Source: Flavobacteriales bacterium (GTDB taxonomy: Bacteria; Bacteroidota; Bacteroidia; Flavobacteriales_D; Crocinitomicaceae). Taken from it: a stretch of 64,000 nt of DNA. Of this stretch, positions 16,698 to 25,309 are shown piece by piece (within the stretch, counting starts at the first letter, position 1; each line of letters opens with the position of its first letter). The DNA is taken from NCBI GenBank assembly GCA_022361195.1, contig JAKSBJ010000172.1, positions 1-64,000 on the forward strand, given 5' to 3'. The notes below the pieces were generated by a model. That model searched no databases. It was not told where the DNA came from and saw only the letters and a program-made list of their open reading frames with translations. Position numbers and translations under genes: made by a program.

Positions 16698-17186
16698 ATG
16701 GAGTATGAATTGAGGCCTATTCAAGAAAAAGACAACATCCACTTAGCACTGGTTATTCGACAGAGCCTGGAAGAATTGGGATATGCGATAGATGGAACGG
16801 TTTATACTGATCCCAATACCGATAAAATGTTCCAATGTTATCAGGAGGAACGGTCGGCTTATTGGATTGCAGAAGCCAATGGAGTTGTTTTGGGAGGATC
16901 AGGAATTGCATGGATTCCGGGAGTTGATAAAACAGTTTGTGAACTACAACGTATGTTCCTCAAAAAAGAAGCTCGAGGTTTGGGTATTGGAAAAGCTTTG
17001 ATGGATAAATGCGTAAACTTTGCCAAAGAAGCTCAATATGAATTGCTGTATTTAGAAACTTTTGAGCACATGCCTGGTGCCAGAAAACTCTACGAACGTT
17101 CGGGATTTGAATACATTGATGAGGCTATGGGAAAAACTGGCCACTTTTCATGTGACGTATTTATGGTTAAGGAATTGAGACCATAA
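16698..17186 (+). CDS. GNAT-family N-acetyltransferase
   Basis: 162 residues. The acetyl-CoA pyrophosphate-binding motif A is clear: VCELQRMFLKKEARGLGIGK, with RGLGIG near residue 95. Motif B region YLETFEHMPGARKLYERSGF follows (ARKLYERSGF, about 132-141). It transfers an acetyl group from acetyl-CoA to an amine; the substrate cannot be told. It is monocistronic and divergent from the Asp-box protein gene. Followed by a hairpin at 17190. Confidence 0.9.
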   Translation: MEYELRPIQEKDNIHLALVIRQSLEELGYAIDGTVYTDPNTDKMFQCYQEERSAYWIAEANGVVLGGSGIAWIPGVDKTVCELQRMFLKKEARGLGIGKALMDKCVNFAKEAQYELLYLETFEHMPGARKLYERSGFEYIDEAMGKTGHFSCDVFMVKELRP

Positions 17187-17224
17187 AAAAAAGGAAATGA
17201 CTTAATCGAACCATTTCCTTTCTC
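17184..17224 (-). terminator. Hairpin terminator between GNAT and TPR-CHAT genes
   Basis: AAAGGAAATG (17190-17199) and CATTTCCTTT (17212-17221) form a perfect 10-bp stem with a 12-nt loop. The T run is on the minus strand, but it lies over 100 nt past the minus-strand stop at 17328; it may act in both directions. Confidence 0.7.
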
Positions 17225-17327
17225 TTGCAAAAACTATAAAACCTGAAACCTCAATAAACGAATGTTTCTGTGACAAATGTAACAAAACTTTTTTAAATTT
17301 GTCAGGTTTTTCTCTTAGAATCATTTA

Positions 17328-20300
17328 CTACTCCAGTAAAACAAAGGCTGCCCAGTAATAGGGATCATATTTTTTTCTCATTTCTTTTTGTGTTTTATTG
17401 AAGGCAAGTTGAATATCATTAGAACGGCTTAAGTATTTATAGAAAGTCCCCATAAACTCTGATGTCTCTTTATCCGGCACTTGCCATAAAGACATGATTA
17501 AATGCTTTACCCCAGCCATTTTAAAGGAACGTTGTAAACCATATACTCCTTCCGACCCTTTGATATCTCCCAAACCAGTTTCACAAGCAGACAGTACTAC
17601 TAAATCTGTATTTTGCATATCAATATTTGCTACTTCCTGAGCAGTTAAAACACCGTCTTCGGCCTCTTTAGAAACTTCCTTTTTGGTCCAGACATCATTG
17701 GCACCAGCAAATACCAATCCCGATCTCATTAAAGGATTTCTAGAATTCACGAAGCTTCGAGCTGCTATTGAATTCCCTCCCCTAAATGACAAATCCCCTT
17801 GCTCACTCTCCACTACCTCAGCATTTGGATCTACCTCAGCAAAGAAAAAACCATGTGTTGCAATGTGTAATAAATTACTCTCTGACGCTACTTTTTTAAA
17901 CTCTTCTTCTGTGGCATCATTCTCTGATAAAAATTTGATTTCATGATCTCCTTTTTCCAATAATTTGGCAATTCGTTCAATTTCAGATTTAGTTCCTTCT
18001 AAATAATTCCAAATTTCTCTCCCAGATTCCTCCGTATTATAGTCTATTCCTCCAAAAAGAGAAATCACTGTTCCTTCCTCTAATTGATAGGAGGAAGTAT
18101 TAGTAGCCATAGCCGTAGAACTTTGTATCTCAATGTGATAGTTATCACAGAGGAAAACATTTTGTTCTGAAGCTAATGCCGAAAATGAAATTTTATGCAA
18201 AAGTCCATCAGGCGAGATAAAGACCGATTGTACATTGGCTAATTGAGGTTCCAATGGCTTCCAAATGAGATTATATAATTCTGTTCTACTTTCAGATTGG
18301 GTTCCATAAATACCCTCAATATAATTCAGATTGTTTCCTGGAAAATCACCTAAAATATTCTCTAAATCCTTTTCCTTGAAAAGAGGTACAAATTCAGGGT
18401 ACTTATCTCCTTTTTGGATTATCAGTGCTGCATACACAAACTCTTTTTGATTTTGATTCCACACCGACTCAGGATGCATATAACGAGTAAACTCAATTGC
18501 TGCTTCACCTTCTTTTAATTCGTTTCGAATGGTCTTCCAGCTCAGTTTTTGGATTTTTTGGATGGATGAAAATTCGGTTGACTTAGCTAGGAGATCTTTC
18601 TCCAACTCATTGGACAAATGCTCAAGGCTATCAATAGACTCACCATCCGAATACTTCTTTACAATCCGCTTTTTCAAAGAAATCCAGTTATTGAATTCGG
18701 TAATAAGAAGACTATCTCCCGAATTTAAAATGCTTCGCCGCATGGCAGTTGAAGATTTTAAAAGCATTCCTTTATTTTGGATGACATTATCATATAATTC
18801 TCCTTTCAATTGTGGAAGTTCCTGATGTGCTACAGAGGTAAATGAAGTAAATGCCCAAAAATCATCTTCCATTGTTTTTAGGTAAAGCTCTTTTTCCTTT
18901 TCGGACAGAATAGAATAGGCAATTTCCAATTCCTTTTTTCGCACATCCAAAACACTTCTTATTTGTTTGGCAGCCTCTTTCATATTTCCTTTGGTCAGAT
19001 GGCTATAATACAACACCATAGAAGCATCACTAGATTCTTTATTTGCCCCAATAGCGCTTGCACAGTTTAGCGCCTTTTCTCCGTATTCCAATGACTGATC
19101 CAGATAACCACTAGCAAGCAGATTATTTCCTTTACTCATGGCAGAGTCAGCTTGGTTTTTAAGTGCAACTGCATGATTGATATAAGCAATACATCCCCCT
19201 TTTTTATTTGAAATACTCTCAAAAAACTGAGACGCCAATTTGAAGTAACCTATTGCTTCTTCAAACTTTTGTTGTTTGTTTAAGACGACTCCAATCGAGT
19301 TATACGTATTCGCTATTTCTTTTTTAATTCCAAGCTGTTCCTTAATCTCGAGAGCCTCTTCGTAGTTCTTTAAAGCTTTATCATATTCCCCCATTTCAGA
19401 ATAAGAAATACCCATATTGTTCAAATTTCTTGCAACACCCTTCTTTAATCCCATCTCTACATTCATTTCGTAACTCTGATTAAAGAATTTCAATGCCTTT
19501 TGATGATCACCTAAAATTTGATAAATACTGCCTTGATTGGAAATACATTGTGCCATCCCATTTTTATCCCCTGTTTGCTCATAGATTTCCAGGGCTAATT
19601 GATAAGAATCAAGAGCTTTGTCATAATCTCCTATATTCTTATAAACAATTCCCATATTGGTATAGGAATGGGACAAAGCTCTTTGGTTATTTTGTTCTTT
19701 CTCCAAAACAACTGCCTTTTCAAAATTGGTCAAGGCCTTATCATATTCGCCTCGACTGAGATAGGTATTCCCAATACTACTGATTGAGGTAGCCATTCCA
19801 TTTTTGTCTTTAAGGTCTTTCTTAATTTTGAGACTTTTTCGGTAATAAGCTAATTGACCGTCCGAATCATTTAAATCTCCGGTAATATGTCCCATGTTGT
19901 TGTAAACAGCTGACATTCCATCCTTATCTCCCAAAGCCTCATAATTCTCCAATGCTATATTTAAAGCATCCAAGGATTTATGAAGCTCTCCCATATAATT
20001 ATAGACATTACTGATGTTATTATAACTACTGGCTATCCCCTCTCTATTTCCAGACTGTTCGTGTATTTCTAACCCCTGATAAAAGAGTTCCAATGATTTG
20101 GGGAAATTTCCTCTTACTGCCCAGGAAACACCTTGATTGTTCAAACCATTGGCCATGTGCATTGGCAGTTTTTTTTCGGCTGCCATATTGTATTGTAACT
20201 TGGCATAATACTCAGTACTATCGGGGCGGGTAAATAAAAACTTATCCCAACAATACTTATGCATTGCCCATAACCGAAGGGTATCATGATATTCTGGATT

Positions 20301-20390
20301 GCTCCAGACATTCCAAAGACTGTCTAAATAAGTTTGTGCACGAACAAAGGGAGAACATCCCAAGAGGAAAAAAAGGAGTACAGTTTTCAT
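17328..20390 (-). CDS. Secreted TPR-CHAT protein (putative caspase-like protease)
   Basis: 1020 residues with signal peptide (MKTVLLFFLLGCSPFVRA). About nine tetratricopeptide repeats cover roughly residues 60-440 (repeated GDYDKAL, GEYDKAL, GDHQKAL units). A helical linker leads into a C-terminal CHAT domain with the clan CD dyad: His846 in LLHIATHGFFF and Cys936 in VVLSACETGLGD, then LIMSLWQVPDKET. CHAT domains are cysteine peptidases related to caspases and separase; TPR-CHAT proteins in other systems act in regulated proteolysis. Here the protein is exported, so periplasmic or surface processing is inferred. No T9SS tail. Monocistronic. Confidence 0.92.
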   Translation of the reverse strand: MKTVLLFFLLGCSPFVRAQTYLDSLWNVWSNPEYHDTLRLWAMHKYCWDKFLFTRPDSTEYYAKLQYNMAAEKKLPMHMANGLNNQGVSWAVRGNFPKSLELFYQGLEIHEQSGNREGIASSYNNISNVYNYMGELHKSLDALNIALENYEALGDKDGMSAVYNNMGHITGDLNDSDGQLAYYRKSLKIKKDLKDKNGMATSISSIGNTYLSRGEYDKALTNFEKAVVLEKEQNNQRALSHSYTNMGIVYKNIGDYDKALDSYQLALEIYEQTGDKNGMAQCISNQGSIYQILGDHQKALKFFNQSYEMNVEMGLKKGVARNLNNMGISYSEMGEYDKALKNYEEALEIKEQLGIKKEIANTYNSIGVVLNKQQKFEEAIGYFKLASQFFESISNKKGGCIAYINHAVALKNQADSAMSKGNNLLASGYLDQSLEYGEKALNCASAIGANKESSDASMVLYYSHLTKGNMKEAAKQIRSVLDVRKKELEIAYSILSEKEKELYLKTMEDDFWAFTSFTSVAHQELPQLKGELYDNVIQNKGMLLKSSTAMRRSILNSGDSLLITEFNNWISLKKRIVKKYSDGESIDSLEHLSNELEKDLLAKSTEFSSIQKIQKLSWKTIRNELKEGEAAIEFTRYMHPESVWNQNQKEFVYAALIIQKGDKYPEFVPLFKEKDLENILGDFPGNNLNYIEGIYGTQSESRTELYNLIWKPLEPQLANVQSVFISPDGLLHKISFSALASEQNVFLCDNYHIEIQSSTAMATNTSSYQLEEGTVISLFGGIDYNTEESGREIWNYLEGTKSEIERIAKLLEKGDHEIKFLSENDATEEEFKKVASESNLLHIATHGFFFAEVDPNAEVVESEQGDLSFRGGNSIAARSFVNSRNPLMRSGLVFAGANDVWTKKEVSKEAEDGVLTAQEVANIDMQNTDLVVLSACETGLGDIKGSEGVYGLQRSFKMAGVKHLIMSLWQVPDKETSEFMGTFYKYLSRSNDIQLAFNKTQKEMRKKYDPYYWAAFVLLE

Positions 20391-20472
20391 GTTTGCAGGG
20401 TTTGGTCTGAGTAGCTATCCTCTAAAGATAATGAGCTACAAAGACAAATGCAAACTTCTCATTTACTGCACA

Positions 20473-23400
20473 TTAATGCTGAACAATCAATTTTTTATCG
20501 AAGCAATCCAATTCGTTAGAAAGACGTAGAATATAAACTCCCGAACTTAAAGTTGAAGGTAAACCCAAGGGAATGGTATTTTGGATTGATAAAAATTGTT
20601 TTTCAAATACTATGCGTCCTCTTTCATCAATAATTTCAATTTTTAACGGTTGCTGATAAGCATCTCCAAACCTTAATTCAATTTGATCTTGAGCGGGATT
20701 TGGATAAATGACGAACTCGTTTTCTAACTCATCCAAACCAATTGAGGCTGTTACTAAAACTGAAGACCATAAAGTATCATTTGGACAAGTTCCGTTTATA
20801 GCAACCAGCATAATTTCATAAGTCCCTTCAGCTTCGTACTCATGCCAGGGATCAGAATCGGTTGAGGTGGTTCCATCACCAAAATCCCATAAATAACCGT
20901 CAGCATTAAGGCTATTGTTGGTAAAGGTTAAAGATGGATCAGAAAGCGGAATGATGCTTTCACTTTGCTCAAAATCTGCAACAGGAGCTGGATCAACCTC
21001 CACATTAATAGTTTGAACATCAGTATCTGTTCCACCAGGCCCGGTAGCAACTAATGTTATTTCATAAGTTCCAGAACTTGGAAAAGTAAAATAAGGATTC
21101 ACTGCCTCTGAACTTTCAGGAATTGCCCCGGGCACTGACCATGCATATGTCACAGCATCAGTGCTTGAGTTCTCTAACTGAATAGAATCTGAATCACAAA
21201 TAAAGGTTCCGTATACACTAAATTCAGCTATCGGAGGATCAGTTGGAGTAACTAATGTTTGTCCATCAGAAACCATGATATCCGAATTCAAGCCAGCTCC
21301 ATTTTCAGCAAAAACTGAAATGTAATAAGTCGTTCCATAGGTCAACTCCAATCCTGTATGAGTAACATTCGTCTCAAACCAATTATCTGTCCAATCAACT
21401 ACATCCGTGGCCTCGGGAGTAGTTCCTATGGCATACCAATAACGTGCTATATCTGAATGTGGATCAACTGTCTCATCCCAATTGGCCGAAAGTTCGGTAT
21501 TGGTCCCGGTAGTGGAAATATCTGCTCCTTCTCCATCGTAAACATACGACACAACAGCAGGTGGAGTCCAATCAACATTCACAAACTCGGAGGAAATTGA
21601 TGAAACATTGGCCGAACTATCAATGGCAATAGACTTTACTTTTCCTGATGGAATTATTGGACTTTGATTTTGATATCGAATCATGGCCAAAGGTCCAATG
21701 GTAACTGTCTCTGAAAGCGAACGATTACGATATATTTTTAAATTGTTGAGTTCGAAATTAGAATTCCCTGAACGCAGCGAAATTGAATTCCCCGTTAAGT
21801 GTGGATCAGGATCAGTCCAGGAAGCGACATACTCATTATTTACCCATACTTGAATACTTCCTTCATCTTTATCAAAAACTGTTTTGATATCATACCACTG
21901 ATCATCATTGATAGTATGAGAAACATCCGCCTCTAAAGAAAAAACATCATCCACTACTTTATAAATCTGCACTTTATTATCATCGGATCGGAACCAAACG
22001 AAATAAGAATTTCCTCGATTTGGTAGTGTTGGATCATCACACATAAAATGGAAACCTCCTCTTTTATTTGTACCACTTCCGTCTATGGACATTCCCCAGT
22101 GATAGAGATAAGCATCATAGTCATCCTGATTGACAAGAGCATGTAAATTCGTATTTCCGTTAGCTTCGTCACTTTGAACTAAAACCTCTGATGCTATACC
22201 CCAACTTCCCGTCTCCGAAGTCCAATCAGGGTGAATCGCGAAATCAAAATTATCGGAGAAAAAACCTTCATCAGAATTAGCTCTCCATTCCAGTCCATCA
22301 AAATCAATCACCTGAACAAAACGGTGCTTAACTCCGGTTCCATCAATATCATCTGTATCGGTAAAGTTGGCGGAAAAGTCATCTGTTATCCACTCTCCTG
22401 AATAAAAGACATCTGTTACTGGAGGTATAACATCTCCTGGAGCAGGTCCCGTGGTACTTGACCATTGAACTTCCCATCCGGCATCTGTTGTGGCACAATC
22501 TGAACGGAATTCTAATAAAATGCTTCCTCCGGTTGAACTAATAGTAGTTGGAATATCCGTTCCCGTAAAAGCACCAATCAAAGGGTCAGACAAAGAAGCT
22601 CCATCATAAATTCGTAAATAATCCCAATCTTCTTCCAATGCAAATGACAAAATGTCTAAAGTGATATTTACCGCCGAGGTGGGTTGAATCAAATATAAAA
22701 AACGCTCATCATCTTCATAATCTGCGCCTGCTCCCCCAGAATCAAAAAGGGAACCAGAACTGGCCGTATAGGTTGTAATATCTGGATCATCATTCAGCAA
22801 TTGGTAATAGTATTCCCAATTCCAATTAATTCCCGGATCGGTATGTGTTCCTCCTGGAAAATGCTGATGCCCTTTAATTCTCACACAAGCCCCTAATACA
22901 TTTACGCCAGCCGTTGCAGGACCTTGAAAGGTTCTCAAGGGATTAATTCCATATCCACTCTCCGTAATATCTCTCACCAAATCAGCTGAAGAAGTATACA
23001 TTTCATTGGTATACCACGCTGCATCATCAACATATCCCTCGTGCTCAATTCCAATGGTATAAGGATTTTCAGATCCCACATGCCATCCTTTGTCCTCTTC
23101 TAACAACATTTGAGTTACTTGCCCATCAGATGACCGAACAACATAATGGTAAGAAACATTAGCATCACAGTTTGTTGCCCAGGAAATAGCTCCTGAATAG
23201 CTTCCTTGAATGGTGTGAATAGTCACTGCCGAAATAGCTGTACCAGAACGAGAACTATAATTACAGCTAGGAGTAGCCACCCACAATGCCGGACCATATT
23301 CATCGGTTCTATCTTCAAAAAGGTCACCCGATTCGGTTGAAACTCCTTCCTCCTGAACCACTATTTTATCCGAAGATAAGATCGCCAGATTTTCAGCACC

Positions 23401-23973
23401 ATAAATTGCTTCCAGGTCAATATCAGGGTCGTCAAAGAGATAGGTACTTTGAAAAGAGGCCTTATTCATCCACCTGAAAACCTCATAAGTGAAACTACAA
23501 ACTGCAAAATAATTTGTCGGATTACCATCCAATGGAATCTCTGATAAACTCATTAGAACGTATTCATGTGTTTTCCAATTCTCGACATCCAAACCAGATG
23601 TTTCTAACACATGCGAATAAGCTGCAGCATAGGCCATAATGTTTTGAGCCGCACTTGTTTTAATATCGTGAATACTGATTCCCGAGATCTCTGCCGAAAA
23701 AGCCAAATTGTCCTTAAAAAATCCTTGCCCATCTTCTGTCAACCCCATAACCCCTTTCACCTGTGGAATTCCAGTACAACTTTGATTGTTTCCGCTAATA
23801 TGTGTCATACGACTTTGCGTTTGAGCAACAGCTTCTAACAAACCTTGAGGAATGTTTGGATAAGCGGTATATGCAGCACTAAACTCCTCATAATATTTGG
23901 GTTGAATAAAGGAAATTGCTAAAGCGGATACACCTAAATGGATTGAGATTAGAAGAAGTAAAATCTTACGCAT
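20473..23973 (-). CDS. Multidomain T9SS-secreted N-acetylmuramoyl-L-alanine amidase
   Basis: 1166 residues with signal peptide. Residues about 38-135 resemble a lytic-transglycosylase fold (PQGLLEAVAQTQSRM, VKGVMGLTEDG, AAQNIMAYAAAYSHV). Amidase_2 spans about 245-395, with probable zinc ligands His254 (VTIHTIQG), His370 (KGHQHFPGG) and Asp380 (HTDPG). A CUB-like domain (about 405-505), a laminin-G-like domain (about 560-745), a fibronectin-like domain (about 805-900), two PKD domains (about 910-1075) and a T9SS type A tail (FVIYPNPAQDQIEL ... GVYILRL) follow. It should cleave the amide bond between MurNAc and the stem peptide outside the cell or at the surface. Confidence 0.9.
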   Translation of the reverse strand: MRKILLLLISIHLGVSALAISFIQPKYYEEFSAAYTAYPNIPQGLLEAVAQTQSRMTHISGNNQSCTGIPQVKGVMGLTEDGQGFFKDNLAFSAEISGISIHDIKTSAAQNIMAYAAAYSHVLETSGLDVENWKTHEYVLMSLSEIPLDGNPTNYFAVCSFTYEVFRWMNKASFQSTYLFDDPDIDLEAIYGAENLAILSSDKIVVQEEGVSTESGDLFEDRTDEYGPALWVATPSCNYSSRSGTAISAVTIHTIQGSYSGAISWATNCDANVSYHYVVRSSDGQVTQMLLEEDKGWHVGSENPYTIGIEHEGYVDDAAWYTNEMYTSSADLVRDITESGYGINPLRTFQGPATAGVNVLGACVRIKGHQHFPGGTHTDPGINWNWEYYYQLLNDDPDITTYTASSGSLFDSGGAGADYEDDERFLYLIQPTSAVNITLDILSFALEEDWDYLRIYDGASLSDPLIGAFTGTDIPTTISSTGGSILLEFRSDCATTDAGWEVQWSSTTGPAPGDVIPPVTDVFYSGEWITDDFSANFTDTDDIDGTGVKHRFVQVIDFDGLEWRANSDEGFFSDNFDFAIHPDWTSETGSWGIASEVLVQSDEANGNTNLHALVNQDDYDAYLYHWGMSIDGSGTNKRGGFHFMCDDPTLPNRGNSYFVWFRSDDNKVQIYKVVDDVFSLEADVSHTINDDQWYDIKTVFDKDEGSIQVWVNNEYVASWTDPDPHLTGNSISLRSGNSNFELNNLKIYRNRSLSETVTIGPLAMIRYQNQSPIIPSGKVKSIAIDSSANVSSISSEFVNVDWTPPAVVSYVYDGEGADISTTGTNTELSANWDETVDPHSDIARYWYAIGTTPEATDVVDWTDNWFETNVTHTGLELTYGTTYYISVFAENGAGLNSDIMVSDGQTLVTPTDPPIAEFSVYGTFICDSDSIQLENSSTDAVTYAWSVPGAIPESSEAVNPYFTFPSSGTYEITLVATGPGGTDTDVQTINVEVDPAPVADFEQSESIIPLSDPSLTFTNNSLNADGYLWDFGDGTTSTDSDPWHEYEAEGTYEIMLVAINGTCPNDTLWSSVLVTASIGLDELENEFVIYPNPAQDQIELRFGDAYQQPLKIEIIDERGRIVFEKQFLSIQNTIPLGLPSTLSSGVYILRLSNELDCFDKKLIVQH

Positions 23974-24074
23974 AGAATCAACTGAGGGTTAAGCCTCTAA
24001 AGTACAAAAGCTGACTTTAACTACGATAAAAAAACGATAAATTTTACTATGCTTGCATTCCTTTTGTCCCAATT

Positions 24075-25307
24075 TTACTTCCGTAAGTTGGCAATTCGTT
24101 TTAGCAAAGGAGGATGGGAATAATGCACAAAAACGTAAAAAGGATGAGGATGTAAATTGGCCAGATTATCAACCGAAAGCTTTTTTAATCCCTCAATCAA
24201 AGGCTCGGCCTGGTAGGTTTCTTTGGCAAAATCATCTGCTTCATATTCATTTTTGCGACTTAAAACAGACATGAAAATTCCCGTAATCAAATTCACCGGG
24301 CTCAAGACAATTCCAAAAGCAATGAGGCCAATATGAAAAGTTGTTGTTTCCGCCCCTAAAGCCTGTGATACTTCCGGAATTTTAATAAACTGTTCAAAAA
24401 GGAAAATCATTAATCCCATTTGAAGGATGGAAATGATCATGGAAACTAAAATATGCTTCTTTTTAAAGTGTCCCACTTCATGAGCAAGAATAGCTACCAA
24501 TTCCTCATTGCTATGTTTTTCAATGAGTGTATCGTATAAAGCGATGGTTTTACGAGGACCGAGTCCGCTAAAAAAGGCATTGGCTTTGGTTGATCGTTTT
24601 GATCCATCAATCACATAAATGTTCTTGAGGCTATACCCTATCTTTTTAGCATAATTCTGTATTTCATCCTTAAGTTCTCCTTCTTCCAAAGGTTTAAGTT
24701 TATTGAAAAGTGGTAGGATGATATCGGCATAGAACATATTCATCAACAAAGCAAAACCCGCAATCACCAACCAAATCCACAACCAAAACCCTTCCTGGAA
24801 ATATTCGATCAAGAATAAAACAACCCATAATAATCCTCCTCCAAGAACAGCAGCCAGGACATAACCTTTTATTTTATCTAGAATAAAGGTTTTTACCGTT
24901 GTTTTATTAAAGCCATATTTTTCCTCAATTCGAAAGGTTTTATAAAGTGAAAAGGGTAATGAAATCAAATCTGAAATCACAAAAAGCACTAAAAAGAAAA
25001 AGGCGGTTTGCAGGTAAACCGATTCAAACTGACTACTTAAATAACGATTTAAAATTCCGAAAGCACCGCTTAATATAGCCCCCAGCATGAGAGCTAATGA
25101 AAGAATGGACGAAATTAATCCAAGTTTCCCATTTTCTTTGTGATACGCTTTGGCTGTTCGGTATTTTTCCAGATCATAATGATCTTTTAGTTCATCCGGA
25201 ATTTCCTCTTTCCAATTTCGGCTATTCAAAAAGTCCAGTACTTTGTCAAAGGCAAAATCAAATATTATCAACCCTACAATAAGAATCAGCCAATTATCTG
25301 CTGTCAT
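24075..25307 (-). CDS. M48-family (Ste24-like) integral membrane metalloprotease
   Basis: 410 residues from the ATG at 25307; a TTG two codons upstream overlaps the previous stop. Zinc motif HEVGH (276-280) in LAHEVGHFKKKH, with the third ligand in NEYEADDFA. Six or more membrane segments and an N-terminal Peptidase_M48_N region (YDLEKYRTAKAYHKE) match Ste24/CAAX-protease architecture of about 410-430 residues. In bacteria these enzymes act in membrane-protein quality control; prenyl substrates are not expected. It starts 2 nt after the stop of the VWA membrane protein, so the two form an operon. Confidence 0.93.
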   Translation of the reverse strand: MTADNWLILIVGLIIFDFAFDKVLDFLNSRNWKEEIPDELKDHYDLEKYRTAKAYHKENGKLGLISSILSLALMLGAILSGAFGILNRYLSSQFESVYLQTAFFFLVLFVISDLISLPFSLYKTFRIEEKYGFNKTTVKTFILDKIKGYVLAAVLGGGLLWVVLFLIEYFQEGFWLWIWLVIAGFALLMNMFYADIILPLFNKLKPLEEGELKDEIQNYAKKIGYSLKNIYVIDGSKRSTKANAFFSGLGPRKTIALYDTLIEKHSNEELVAILAHEVGHFKKKHILVSMIISILQMGLMIFLFEQFIKIPEVSQALGAETTTFHIGLIAFGIVLSPVNLITGIFMSVLSRKNEYEADDFAKETYQAEPLIEGLKKLSVDNLANLHPHPFYVFVHYSHPPLLKRIANLRK

Positions 25308-25309
25308 AA

